From a bacterium (lineage in GTDB: Bacteria; UBP15; UBA6099), in contig JAKQPS010000022.1 of the NCBI GenBank assembly GCA_029564595.1, positions 1 to 29,658 on the forward strand: DNA of 29,658 nt, read 5' to 3'. The notes under the pieces were generated by a model, which did not search any database, had not been told where the DNA came from, and saw nothing but the letters and a program-made list of their open reading frames with translations. Below are positions 1-8,042 of this stretch, piece by piece; within the stretch, counting starts at the first letter, position 1; each line of letters opens with the position of its first letter. The translations under genes were made by a program, and so were the position numbers.

Positions 1-130
1 AATGATTTCACAGGAGCGACGGGAAGGGACGCGGTAGCGTCCCTTCCCGTCGCGCATTGGAACGTTTTGAAGAGAATCCAAAGAGAAACTTTTTCAAAAG
101 TTTCTCTTTGGCCGCCGGAGGCGCTTTTAA
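1..130. repeat. 130-bp direct repeat, copy 1 (cut by window edge)
   Basis: Identical base for base to 284-413 by direct reading, and may extend left of the window. It contains a perfect 17-bp inverted repeat with a GGTA loop (arms 16-32 and 37-53) and a 16-bp inverted repeat (arms 78-93 and 96-111), followed directly by a short GC-rich tail CCGCCGGAGGCG. No protein in any frame looks real. The double-hairpin structure suggests an intergenic palindromic repeat or a transcription barrier, not a gene. Confidence 0.9.
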
Positions 131-135
131 TGTTG

Positions 136-169
136 TTAAGGGAAAACTTTTGAAAAAGTTTTCCCTTAA
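136..169. repeat. AT-rich perfect hairpin
   Basis: Perfect 16-bp inverted repeat, arms 136-151 and 154-169, with a 2-base centre. It resembles the 78-111 hairpin in style (purine arm, A/T-rich centre) but has a different sequence and lacks the GC tail. It could fold as RNA or act as a bidirectional terminator. Confidence 0.75.
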
Positions 170-195
170 AATCCCTTTCAAAATCTTTCAAGCTA

Positions 196-231
196 GCGCC
201 GATGGAAAGGCTTCGCTCTTCCCATCGGCGC
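196..231. repeat. GC-rich hairpin between the direct repeats
   Basis: Arms GCGCCGATGG (196-205) and CCATCGGCGC (222-231) are perfect complements around a 16-base loop. It lies in the 153-bp spacer between the two 130-bp repeat copies. No gene is visible here. Confidence 0.65.
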
Positions 232-283
232 GTATCTTATGAAAAGATATTGGGAAAGGATTATCAGAGGAATCTTATTTAAT

Positions 284-413
284 AATGATTTCACAGGAGC
301 GACGGGAAGGGACGCGGTAGCGTCCCTTCCCGTCGCGCATTGGAACGTTTTGAAGAGAATCCAAAGAGAAACTTTTTCAAAAGTTTCTCTTTGGCCGCCG
401 GAGGCGCTTTTAA
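284..413. repeat. 130-bp direct repeat, copy 2
   Basis: Exact copy of 1-130, offset 283 bp, with the same two hairpins (arms 299-315/320-336 and 361-376/379-394) and the same CCGCCGGAGGCG tail. It ends 20 bp before the stop codon of the minus-strand gene at 434, so it lies in that gene's 3' region and may help end its transcript, although there is no clean T-run. Confidence 0.9.
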
Positions 414-433
414 AAGGAGGGTTTTCGAGCGGG

Positions 434-958
434 CTAGCGCAGATAGCTTTCTATTTCGTTCATCACGGCCCGGTCGAAGCCGGAGATGGAAATGATTTTC
501 CAGCCGTCTTTTTCTTTGCGGAAGTCCAAGCGGACAGGCTCGGAGACGAAATCGATTTTCATAGGGGAATCGCCGGTAAAAACGATGGCGGTTCCTGATA
601 TTGAGGCGCCGCCTGAGCGGCCGTCGGCGAAAGTCGTCTTCCGCTTAGGAATGACTTTTATTTTGTCGAAATAATCGAAAGACATTTCAGCGATCCGGGC
701 AAGGCCCGCTTTGTCCAATCCGGAGTCGTCGTAATAGTCGTCTGAGAAACATTGCATCGTTGCCGCCGCGTCAAGTTTCTCTATGGAAGCGATGAGTTTT
801 TTCACTTCAGATTTGATTCTGGCTTGTGGCGAGAGGAAGAAAAACCAAAGAGCGAAAACTGCCGCCGCCGAGGCCGCAGCGGCTGCTCCCCAAATTATTC
901 GCGATTTCGTTCTGTTCCGTCCATCTGCGCCGTCCGTTTTATCCAATTGTGGGTTCAT
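434..958 (-). CDS. Membrane-anchored NTF2-like (SnoaL/DUF4440-type) protein
   Basis: Encodes about 174 residues with a hydrophilic N-terminus, one membrane helix at about residues 22-42 and a roughly 120-residue outer domain. That domain reads like the NTF2-like fold: an opening helix (IKSEVKKLIASIEKLDAAAT), an acidic FSDDYYDD motif, then alternating strands ending in KEKDGWKIISI. NTF2-like domains are ligand-binding or small-enzyme scaffolds and I cannot name a substrate. The start is uncertain: ATG at 985 gives 9 more residues and neither start has a Shine-Dalgarno. A TATAAA at 997-1002 (minus strand) would suit the ATG at 958 with a leader of about 30 nt. It stands alone, divergent from argH. 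Confidence 0.7.
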   Translation of the reverse strand: MNPQLDKTDGADGRNRTKSRIIWGAAAAASAAAVFALWFFFLSPQARIKSEVKKLIASIEKLDAAATMQCFSDDYYDDSGLDKAGLARIAEMSFDYFDKIKVIPKRKTTFADGRSGGASISGTAIVFTGDSPMKIDFVSEPVRLDFRKEKDGWKIISISGFDRAVMNEIESYLR

Positions 959-985
959 GTTTGAAATATACCCGTTTAAGGGCAT

Positions 986-1363
986 GTCGCGCGTTTTTTA
1001 TAAAAAAAACGAACAATGTCTGCCTGTGGTGGTTGAGAAAAACCTTGGGTTTTTTTTACTACATATTGCCCTAAAAACTTTGTTTTTACGAAACAGGCGG
1101 AATAAAACAGGAATAATGCCTTTGCAAAAGGCTGTTTTGGAAAACAGGGGTCAAGGCTGTAAAACAGGGGAATTAGAGTGGGGATTTATCAGCAGGGGCT
1201 GTTTTTTCAATTTTTTCCGTAAATTAATTGATGGATATATTGATATTATAAAAGAGACATCGCTTTATTCGGCGATTGTAATAGGCGCGAGCGCGCGCGA
1301 ATCGCGGGGCGGCGGCTCTGGTTATTGTTCAAGAAAGAGGCGCGGCCCGGAGATAATCTGATT
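986..1363. other. Gene-free divergent region with repeated AAACAGG words
   Basis: The 378-bp space between the minus-strand NTF2-like gene and argH. No convincing gene is present. The word AAACAGG recurs at 1091-1097, 1105-1111, 1142-1148 and 1162-1168, with an inverted CTGTTTT at 1132-1138 and another near 1199. This is a possible operator cluster for one of the flanking genes. An AT-rich patch at 1221-1255 could hold the argH promoter, but no convincing -35/-10 pair is visible. Confidence 0.4.
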
Positions 1364-2764
1364 ATGGCGAAGAAGAAACTCAACGAAAAACCGTGGGGCG
1401 GCAGGTTCAAAGGCGGGGCGGACCCTGAAGTGGAGGCGTTCACGGCGTCGGTTCATTTCGACCGGGAGCTTGCGGAATTTGACATTGAGCAATCGCTGGC
1501 GCATGCGGCGATGCTGCAGAACTGCGGCCTGATATCGAAGAAAGACCTGAAGGAAATCGTGTCCGGGCTGAAGGCGATTGGCTCGGAAATCAAGTCCGGA
1601 AAGTTCGAGTTCAAGAGCGAGCTTGAGGATGTGCACATGAATATGGAGACGCGGCTGGCGGAGTTGATAGGGCCGGCGGCGGGGAAACTGCACACGGCGC
1701 GTTCGCGTAACGACCAAGTGGCGACGGATATGAAGCTGTATATTCGCGCGGCTGTGGAGGAGATAACGCGGGCCGTCAGAGGGGCGCAGGAGGCGCTTGC
1801 GGCGCGGGCGGCGGAGCACGCGGACGACGTGATGCCCGGATACACGCACTTGCAGAGGGCGCAGGCGGTTCCTCTGGGGCATCATCTGATGGCGTACTAT
1901 CACATGCTGGAAAGGGACGCGGGCAGGTTCGCGGACTGCGCGGCGAGGATGGACGCGCTGCCGCTGGGGGCGGGGGCGCTGGCGGGGTCGGCGTTGCCGG
2001 TGAACCCTGCGATGACCGCCGCCGCTCTGGGTTTCTCGGCGACCGCGCCCAACAGCATGGACGCGGTGTCAGACCGGGATTTTCTGCTCGAGTTTCTATC
2101 CGCGTGCGCGGTGTGCATGATACACCTGAGCCGCGCGTGCGAAGAATTTATATTGTGGATGACATCCGAATTCGGTTTTGTGGATTTGCCGGACGCGCTG
2201 TGCACCGGAAGCAGCATAATGCCGCAGAAGAAGAACCCGGACGTGGCGGAACTGATACGAGGAAAGAGCGGACGCGTGACCGGGGCGTTGATGTCTCTGT
2301 TGATGACGATGAAGGGGTTGCCGCTTGCGTATAACAGGGACATGCAGGAGGACAAGGAGCCTGCGTTCGACGCGGCGCGGACTACTGCGGCGTGTCTGAG
2401 GTTGTACGCCAAGCTGGTCTCCGGCGCCAAGTTCAACACGGCGGCGATGGAGAAGGCCGCTCAGACGGGTTTTCTCAATGCGGTGGACCTGACGGACTAT
2501 CTGGCGCTGCGCGGTATGCCGTTCCGGGAAGCGCACTCGGTGGTGGGCAGGTTGGTGAGGCATTGCATCGACGCGGGCAAGGAGTTCGGGGACTTGACGG
2601 ACGAGGAGTTCGCGGCGTTCTCGCCGATGTTCGGAAGCGATGTTCGGAAGGCGCTGGACGCGCGGGCGGCGATGGGGCGGCGCAAGGCTCCCGGAGCGGC
2701 GTCTCCGGCTTCGGTGAGAGGCCAGTTGAAAAAATATCATAGGAACAAGAACGGCGAAAAATGA
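1364..2764 (+). CDS. argH: Argininosuccinate lyase
   Basis: Last step of arginine synthesis: splits argininosuccinate into arginine and fumarate, as a cytosolic homotetramer of the fumarase/aspartase superfamily. The protein is 466 residues, the usual family length. Visible signatures are HTARSRNDQ at 110-118, YTHLQRAQ at about 160-167 with the conserved His162, and the signature loop GSSIMPQKKNPD at 282-293 carrying the catalytic serine. The start was set at ATG 1364 because MAKKKLNEKPWGGRF matches the usual ArgH N-terminus and GGAG lies upstream at about 1349; a TTG at 1325 would add 13 atypical residues. Its stop overlaps the cdaA start (ATGA), so the two are probably translationally coupled. 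It heads the c-di-AMP/glmM run. Confidence 0.98.
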   Translation: MAKKKLNEKPWGGRFKGGADPEVEAFTASVHFDRELAEFDIEQSLAHAAMLQNCGLISKKDLKEIVSGLKAIGSEIKSGKFEFKSELEDVHMNMETRLAELIGPAAGKLHTARSRNDQVATDMKLYIRAAVEEITRAVRGAQEALAARAAEHADDVMPGYTHLQRAQAVPLGHHLMAYYHMLERDAGRFADCAARMDALPLGAGALAGSALPVNPAMTAAALGFSATAPNSMDAVSDRDFLLEFLSACAVCMIHLSRACEEFILWMTSEFGFVDLPDALCTGSSIMPQKKNPDVAELIRGKSGRVTGALMSLLMTMKGLPLAYNRDMQEDKEPAFDAARTTAACLRLYAKLVSGAKFNTAAMEKAAQTGFLNAVDLTDYLALRGMPFREAHSVVGRLVRHCIDAGKEFGDLTDEEFAAFSPMFGSDVRKALDARAAMGRRKAPGAASPASVRGQLKKYHRNKNGEK

Positions 2765-3606
2765 GCGATTTCACGCAGCTTCTCAACTTCCCGACTGGGA
2801 TGACGCCGCTGGAGATGGCGAAAGCGGCGCTTGAGATAGTCATCATCAGCGTGGCCGTGTATTACATCATATCGTTTCTGCAGAGGACGAGGGCGGTGGC
2901 GATCCTGCGCGGGCTGGGAGTGCTGCTGCTGTTCGCGGCGCTCGCGGGCATACTGAAGCTGGACACCATATTTTTCATTCTTCAGGGACTGAGCGCGGTG
3001 ATACTTATCGCGCTGCTGATAGTGTTTCAGCCGGAGTTGAGGCGGGCGCTCGAACACATGGGGCGGCGCGGGTTCTGGCAGCGCAGACTGGGCGGGCTGG
3101 AGAAAGAGGACATCATCAAACTGATACACTCTCTGGTGGTGACGACCGAGGATCTGGCGATAGTGAAGATGGGCGCTCTGATAGTGCTGGAGCAGGAAAC
3201 GCCTCTGGACGAATACACGAGGAGCGGAACCGAGCTTGATGCCCGGCTGTCGCCCGAACTGCTGAAGACGATATTCTTCCCGCACACGTTTCTGCACGAC
3301 GGGGCGACGCTGGTGAGGGGAAACAGGGTGATGGCCGCCGGGTGTTTCCTGCCGCTGTCGGAAAACCCGCAGCTTCCGCAGGAGGTCGGCTCAAGGCACA
3401 GGGCCGCGCTCGGCGTGTCCGAAGTGTCCGATGCGGTATCGCTGGTGGTTTCGGAGGAAACGGGATTCATATCGCTCGCGCACAGCGGAAAGCTGATAAG
3501 GGACATCAAGCCGGACGCGCTTCGCGAGCTTCTGTATTCGATATGCATAACGCAGGGCACGGGATTCTCCTCCCGGCGCGCGGAGAAAGCGAAGACGCGG
3601 ACATGA
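2761..3606 (+). CDS. cdaA: Diadenylate cyclase CdaA (membrane c-di-AMP synthase)
   Basis: Makes cyclic di-AMP from two ATP; in known systems the nucleotide controls potassium/osmolyte balance and cell-wall homeostasis. The protein has 281 residues and the classic CdaA layout: three membrane helices (about 20-40, 48-67, 70-88), then the DisA_N cyclase domain. Both catalytic motifs are intact: DGA at 180-182 (within FLHDGATLV) and RHR at 212-214 (within GSRHRAALG). The ATG overlaps the argH stop and its own stop overlaps the YbbR gene, so it is almost surely in one transcript with both. The neighbouring YbbR protein and GlmM match the conserved cdaA-cdaR-glmM arrangement of Firmicutes, where both partners bind and tune CdaA. 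Confidence 0.97.
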   Translation: MSDFTQLLNFPTGMTPLEMAKAALEIVIISVAVYYIISFLQRTRAVAILRGLGVLLLFAALAGILKLDTIFFILQGLSAVILIALLIVFQPELRRALEHMGRRGFWQRRLGGLEKEDIIKLIHSLVVTTEDLAIVKMGALIVLEQETPLDEYTRSGTELDARLSPELLKTIFFPHTFLHDGATLVRGNRVMAAGCFLPLSENPQLPQEVGSRHRAALGVSEVSDAVSLVVSEETGFISLAHSGKLIRDIKPDALRELLYSICITQGTGFSSRRAEKAKTRT

Positions 3607-4808
3607 GCCTGAAAGCGTTGCTGCTTAACAACTATAAGACGAAGATAGTAGCGTTGCTTACCGGGTTCGGGGTGTGGTGGTTCATCTACGCGGGGCAGAG
3701 GCCGATGGCGACCGCCTCTTTCACCCCGACCGTTGTCTATGAGAACCTGTCGCCCGGACTGCGGATTGTCGAGGCTCCGGAAACGGCGAGCGTAAAGCTG
3801 CGGGCGGACTCCCGGCTGCTTGAAAAACTTACATCTAAAAACATAGAAGCGACGGCGGACCTCGAAGGGCTGGACGAAGGAACGCATGACGTGACATTAA
3901 GAATCGACACCGGAACCGTTGCGCGCCCGCACGGACGCCTGCCGTCGGTAACGGTCGAGCTGGAGAGGACGCACTCGGCGGAAACCGTGGTCTCCATTCA
4001 GTTCATAGGAGAGCTTCCCGAAGGGTACAGGCTCGGCGGCGACATCGCGGTCCGGCCCGATCGCGCGACCATCTACGGCGAGAGGGAAGATGTCGGGGAC
4101 GTCGCCCGCGTTATCGCGCCGGTGTCTCTGGATGACAGGCGGGAAACGTTTACGGCGGAGGCCGCGCTGAGGGCGGTGAACGAATCCGGCGCGGTCGTCG
4201 GCGGAGTGACGGTGTCGCCCGCGCGCGCGAACATCCGCGTTCCGGTAGAAAGCGTCCGCACCAACAGCGTCCCGATTAAGCCAGCGTTCGTCGGGGGCGA
4301 CATCCTCAGAGATTTCCCTGCGGCGGAGTTCTTCCCGTCGTCTATAGAGCTTACGGGAGAGGAGACTGCGCTGGCGGCGGTGAAATTCGTGACGACCTCC
4401 GAGTTCGATCTTGGTAAATGCGAATCCGGCGGCGTGTATCCGATAGACATTTTGCTTCCCGACGGAGTGTCGGCAGGCTTCTCGCAGATAACGCTGACGT
4501 GCTCGGCGGACAAGACGGTGTCGCGCGAGTTTACCGTCACGCTGTCGCAAATAAACCTGTGCAGGGGCTGTTCCGCGACGCTTCTGCCGGGCGGAGTGGA
4601 TGTGCTGGTGACAGGCCCGGCGAGGGACATCAACCAGATTCGGGCGTCGGACATCTCGGCGTTCGTGGACCTTGCGGGGCTGGGAGCCGGAGAACATGAG
4701 ACCGAGCCGCACGCCGCGCTCTCAAAACTCGCGGAGACGGCATCGATAAAAACGCTCGACCAGAAAATAAGAGTCCAGATATCACAACAAGGGAAACAGC
4801 GACAATGA
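3603..4808 (+). CDS. cdaR: YbbR-domain protein, CdaA regulator
   Basis: 401 residues: a short cytoplasmic N-terminus, one membrane helix (about 14-30, with VALLTGFGVWWFIYAG), then a long extracytoplasmic region of repeated beta-rich YbbR units. Typical unit starts are visible, such as a proline/glycine turn before SVKLRADSRLLEKL and VTVSPARANIRVPVESV. In Firmicutes CdaR is an extracytoplasmic partner that modulates CdaA activity. The family and context are clear, but a regulatory role in this organism is inferred. The start ATG at 3603 overlaps the cdaA stop; a much longer in-frame extension upstream to 3342 lies inside cdaA and was rejected. Its stop overlaps the glmM start (ATGA). Confidence 0.9.
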   Translation: MSLKALLLNNYKTKIVALLTGFGVWWFIYAGQRPMATASFTPTVVYENLSPGLRIVEAPETASVKLRADSRLLEKLTSKNIEATADLEGLDEGTHDVTLRIDTGTVARPHGRLPSVTVELERTHSAETVVSIQFIGELPEGYRLGGDIAVRPDRATIYGEREDVGDVARVIAPVSLDDRRETFTAEAALRAVNESGAVVGGVTVSPARANIRVPVESVRTNSVPIKPAFVGGDILRDFPAAEFFPSSIELTGEETALAAVKFVTTSEFDLGKCESGGVYPIDILLPDGVSAGFSQITLTCSADKTVSREFTVTLSQINLCRGCSATLLPGGVDVLVTGPARDINQIRASDISAFVDLAGLGAGEHETEPHAALSKLAETASIKTLDQKIRVQISQQGKQRQ

Positions 4809-6178
4809 CCTCTAACGGAACAGGCGCAAAAAAAATAAAATTCGGCACGGACGGAATTCGCGGAGTGGCGAATCTGGAGCTGACCGCCGACGTGGCGCTC
4901 ACAGTCGGGCGATGCGTCGCGCACTACATGTCGGTGTCGAAAAAAGGCTCGGCGCGCAGGGCGCTGGTCGGCAAAGACACTCGGGTGTCCGGAGACATGA
5001 TAGAGACGGCGCTTGTTGCCGGGATAACGTCCGTCGGGGTGGACGCGTGGCGGATCGGCATCACGCCCACGCCCGCGCTCGCGCACATGACCCGCGCTCT
5101 CAACTGCGACTGCGGCATTATGATATCGGCCTCTCACAACCCGGTGGAGGACAACGGAATAAAGATATTCTCGGCGGACGGCTACAAGCTGGAAGACGCG
5201 GACGAAGAGGCGATTGAGGCGCTGATACAGGCCAACGGCGGCGGCATCAAGCCGGCTCCCGGCGCGGCTGTCGGCAGGTTCGTCGACAAAAGCAAGACCG
5301 CCGGAACTTACGTGGACTACCTGCGAAGGCTTCTTCGCGGAGTGTTCTTGGAAGGGACGATTGTGGTGGACTGCGCGTGCGGGGCCGCCTCAAGATACGC
5401 CAAACGGGTGTTCAAGGACTCCGCCGAGGAAGTCGTGTTCATAAACTCTGACGAGGACGGGCTGAAGATAAACGTGGACTGCGGTTCGACCAAGCCCGAG
5501 ATAATCGCCGCAAAAGTGCGCGAGACCGGAGCCGCGCTCGGTTTCGCTTTCGACGGCGACGCCGACCGCGTCCTGTTCGTCGACGAGACCGGCGCGGTGG
5601 TGGACGGAGACCAGTTGATGCTGTTGTGCGCGCGCCGCATGAAGTCCGAGGGAAAACTCGCGGGCGACACCGTGGTCGCCACCGTCATGTCGAACATGGG
5701 ATTCGAGGCCGCTCTCAAAGATATCGGCGCGCGAATGCTGAGGACTCCGGTGGGCGACAAGTTCGTGCTGCGCGAAATGCTCAAGGGCGGCTACAACATC
5801 GGCGGCGAGCAGTCGGGCCACATTATCTTCCTCGACCACGCCACGACGGGAGACGGCCTGCTGTCCGCCGCCCAAGTCCTGCGCTGCGCCTGCGCTTCGA
5901 AACAACCGTTCTCTGAGCAGACCGCGATGAAACGCTCGGCCCAATTCCTGAAAAATGTCAGGGTCCCCGACCGGGACGCCTTCTACCAGAGCAAAAACAT
6001 ACAAGACAAAGTGGCGGAAGTGGAAAAACGCCTTGCCGACAGCGGAAGGGTGGTCGTGCGGCCGTCTGGCACGGAACCGCTCATCAGGGTCATGGTGGAG
6101 ACATGGGACGCCGCCTCCGCCGAGTCTTTCACGGACGAGATAATCGACGCCGTCAAATCAGAATTCAATATACAATAA
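4805..6178 (+). CDS. glmM: Phosphoglucosamine mutase
   Basis: Converts glucosamine-6-phosphate to glucosamine-1-phosphate on the way to UDP-GlcNAc, feeding peptidoglycan and LPS synthesis. The protein is 457 residues, of normal length. The N-terminal FGTDGIRG motif is present, the phosphoserine loop is SASHNP with Ser110 as the expected phosphorylated residue, the Mg-binding loop is DGDADR at 250-255, and the phosphate-binding C-terminal motif is RPSGTEP at 419-425. ATG 4805 overlaps the cdaR stop. In other bacteria GlmM binds CdaA and lowers c-di-AMP production, so this operon plausibly couples cell-wall precursor supply to the second messenger. Confidence 0.98.
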   Translation: MTSNGTGAKKIKFGTDGIRGVANLELTADVALTVGRCVAHYMSVSKKGSARRALVGKDTRVSGDMIETALVAGITSVGVDAWRIGITPTPALAHMTRALNCDCGIMISASHNPVEDNGIKIFSADGYKLEDADEEAIEALIQANGGGIKPAPGAAVGRFVDKSKTAGTYVDYLRRLLRGVFLEGTIVVDCACGAASRYAKRVFKDSAEEVVFINSDEDGLKINVDCGSTKPEIIAAKVRETGAALGFAFDGDADRVLFVDETGAVVDGDQLMLLCARRMKSEGKLAGDTVVATVMSNMGFEAALKDIGARMLRTPVGDKFVLREMLKGGYNIGGEQSGHIIFLDHATTGDGLLSAAQVLRCACASKQPFSEQTAMKRSAQFLKNVRVPDRDAFYQSKNIQDKVAEVEKRLADSGRVVVRPSGTEPLIRVMVETWDAASAESFTDEIIDAVKSEFNIQ

Positions 6179-6271
6179 CCCGGCATCAGGACATCCGGCG
6201 GCCCGGCGCGCTAGCGAAAAAAACAGCCCGCCCCCCATGCGCGGCTCCGTTTGTGATATCATGTTCCCGTT

Positions 6272-6898
6272 ATGGCGAAAAAGAACAGAGGACTTTCGCA
6301 GTCGTTCGAGATAGCGGCGATATCTTGCGGATTCAGCCGGGTTGCGGGAGCGGACGAGGCCGGGCGCGGCCCGCTCGCCGGGCCTGTCGTGGCCGCCGCC
6401 GTCGTCATCTCGGACGGTTGCGTCGGCGCCGGGATTCGCGACTCGAAAAAAATCGCCCCGAAACGCCGCGAACGGATATATGAAACGATAATCGAAAGCT
6501 CGGCCGCGCGCTCGATAATCACAATCGGCGCTCCTGAAATAGACAGGATTAACATCTACCGCGCCGCGCTCTACGCCATGAAGCTAGCCGTCGAAGGCCT
6601 TTCTCCGGCCGCTGATTTCGCGTACATCGACGGAAACGCGAGGATAGATATTGACATTGCGCAACACGCGCTGGTCGGCGGCGACTCGCTCTGCTGCTCG
6701 GTCGCGGCGGCCTCGATTCTGGCGAAAGTGACCCGCGACCGAATGATGGTAGAGTACGACGAGATTTATCCCGGCTACGGGTTCGCCCGCAACAAGGGGT
6801 ACGGAACCTCCGAACACATGGAGGCGTTGCGCAGGCTTGGGCCGTGCCCCATCCACCGCCGCTCTTTCGCTCCCGTGAAGGAGGCTCTTGAGCGATGA
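6272..6898 (+). CDS. rnhB: Ribonuclease HII
   Basis: Removes ribonucleotides from RNA:DNA hybrids and misincorporated ribonucleotides from DNA, in the cytoplasm. The protein is 208 residues. Acidic catalytic residues are visible in their motifs: Asp28-Glu29 in DEAGRGPLAGPV, Asp120 in YIDG, and Asp156 in ILAKVTRDRMM. The C-terminal GYGTSEHMEALRRLGPCPIH block is typical. The family usually has Lys-Gly-Asp before the SVAAASILAK helix, and here it reads GGD, a mild oddity. A 93-bp gap without a clear terminator separates it from glmM. Its stop overlaps the yraN start (ATGA), and the rnhB-yraN pair is common across bacteria. Confidence 0.97.
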   Translation: MAKKNRGLSQSFEIAAISCGFSRVAGADEAGRGPLAGPVVAAAVVISDGCVGAGIRDSKKIAPKRRERIYETIIESSAARSIITIGAPEIDRINIYRAALYAMKLAVEGLSPAADFAYIDGNARIDIDIAQHALVGGDSLCCSVAAASILAKVTRDRMMVEYDEIYPGYGFARNKGYGTSEHMEALRRLGPCPIHRRSFAPVKEALER

Positions 6899-7287
6899 CG
6901 GATCCTCAAGACCGCGCCCGCGACCCGCGCAAACCTCTCGGCGCCAAGGGCGAAAAACTTGCCGCCCGCGCTCTCAAAAAACAGGGCTTCATCATCCTCG
7001 ACACGAACTGGTCGTGCGGCATCGGCGAGCTGGACATCGTCGCCAGAAAAGGAGACCTCATCGCGTTTGTGGAGGTGAAAACCCGCGCGAGCGGCTTATA
7101 CGGGCCTCCACAACTAGCTGTGACTCCCGCGAAACAGAAGAAAATCGTCAAGCTCGCCAACGCCTACATGAAACACAAGAGGCTGACCGGGCTTCGAGGC
7201 CGCTTCGATGTGGTCGCCGTCAGCCCGGACGAGCGGGGCAGGCTGACCGCCGTTCACATGCCCGCAGCCTTCGTCGACGGCGAGTGA
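6895..7287 (+). CDS. yraN: YraN family (UPF0102) putative endonuclease-fold protein
   Basis: 130 residues with the family pattern: LGAKGEKLAARALKKQGFII at the N-terminus, then GELDIVARKGD and FVEVKTR. Glu45, Asp47, Glu60 and Lys62 are spaced like the metal-binding core of a restriction-endonuclease/Holliday-resolvase fold. Biochemical function is poorly defined in the family; nuclease activity is a fold-based inference. The start ATG overlaps the rnhB stop, suggesting coupled translation and a shared role in nucleic acid maintenance. Confidence 0.93.
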   Translation: MTDPQDRARDPRKPLGAKGEKLAARALKKQGFIILDTNWSCGIGELDIVARKGDLIAFVEVKTRASGLYGPPQLAVTPAKQKKIVKLANAYMKHKRLTGLRGRFDVVAVSPDERGRLTAVHMPAAFVDGE

Positions 7288-7373
7288 CACCCCTCGCCGC
7301 GCTCTGCGCCGCCGCGACTTAAAAACAATTCCGAATCGGTTTATACTTAAAGCGTCGGAGAGCAGGGATAAAC

Positions 7374-8042
7374 ATGACGACAGCTTATCGCAACAACGGC
7401 GCGCTGTGCGACGCGGTGGCTTCGAGATGGCTGTATCTAGGCATACTGCAGTTCGACGCTTCAGTCGTCAAGGCCATGCGCGGAATCGACCGCGGCGAAT
7501 TCGCGCCGCCCGGCGCGCGCGAAGTATATGTCGACACGCCGATTCCCATCGGGTCGGAGCAGACGTGCTCGCAGCCGAGCATGGTGGCTGCGATGGCGAC
7601 GATGCTCGAACTGGCTCCGGGCATGCGGGTCCTCGAAGTCGGCGCGGGTTGCGGATACAGCGCCGCCGTGACCGCCTCCCTAATTTCCCCCGGCGGCTCT
7701 CTTTTCGCCGTAGAGTATCTTCCCGAACTGGCGGAGACCGCGCGCGCGAACCTCGCTAAATTCGACTTCGACGCCGAGGTGGAAGTGATAACGGGCGACG
7801 GGTCGGAGGGGCTTGCGTCCCGCGCGCCCTTCGACAGGATATACTTCGCGGCGGGAACAGGGGACGGATTCGACGAAAGGCCGCTGCTCGATCAGTTGAA
7901 TCCCGGCGGCATCCTTCTGTACCCGCAGGCGCGCGGCGACATTTTCTACGTGAAGAAAAAACGCGGAGGCTCGCTTTTCCGCAGGCGGGCCGGAAGCGTC
8001 GTTTTTGTGAAGCTGAAAGGCAAAAACAGTGGCCGTTTCTGA
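7374..8042 (+). CDS. pcm: Protein-L-isoaspartate O-methyltransferase
   Basis: Repairs age-damaged proteins by methylating isoaspartyl residues with S-adenosylmethionine. The protein is 222 residues. The family block reads QTCSQPSMVAAMATMLEL at 63-80, where QTISQP is usual; Cys65 replaces the common Ile and is conservative. The SAM-binding motif is VLEVGAGCGYSAAV at 86-99. The C-terminal part ends in a basic stretch. ATG 7374 is preceded by an AGCAGGG ribosome binding site about 7 nt upstream. A TATACT at 7342-7347 is a possible -10 for a new transcript start in the 86-bp gap after yraN, though the -35 is poor. The 3' end overlaps the next gene by 14 bp. Confidence 0.93.
   Translation: MTTAYRNNGALCDAVASRWLYLGILQFDASVVKAMRGIDRGEFAPPGAREVYVDTPIPIGSEQTCSQPSMVAAMATMLELAPGMRVLEVGAGCGYSAAVTASLISPGGSLFAVEYLPELAETARANLAKFDFDAEVEVITGDGSEGLASRAPFDRIYFAAGTGDGFDERPLLDQLNPGGILLYPQARGDIFYVKKKRGGSLFRRRAGSVVFVKLKGKNSGRF

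Noticed and set aside
57-598. Plus-strand open frames of 61 and 119 codons
   Set aside because: They translate hairpin repeats and the antisense of the NTF2-like gene; no ribosome binding sites, and the amino-acid strings mirror the palindromes.
783-1361. 192-codon plus-strand frame before argH
   Set aside because: Half lies antisense to the NTF2-like gene and the rest in AT-rich spacer; low-complexity, no ribosome binding site.
3342-3602. N-terminal extension of the YbbR protein
   Set aside because: It lies wholly inside cdaA in another frame; the true N-terminus is the ATG overlapping the cdaA stop, right before the membrane helix.
3897-5137. Long minus-strand frames opposite cdaR and glmM (and similar ones opposite mfd and the RND gene)
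   Set aside because: Arg/His/Pro/Ser-rich shadow translations typical of GC-rich coding DNA; the plus-strand proteins have clear family motifs.
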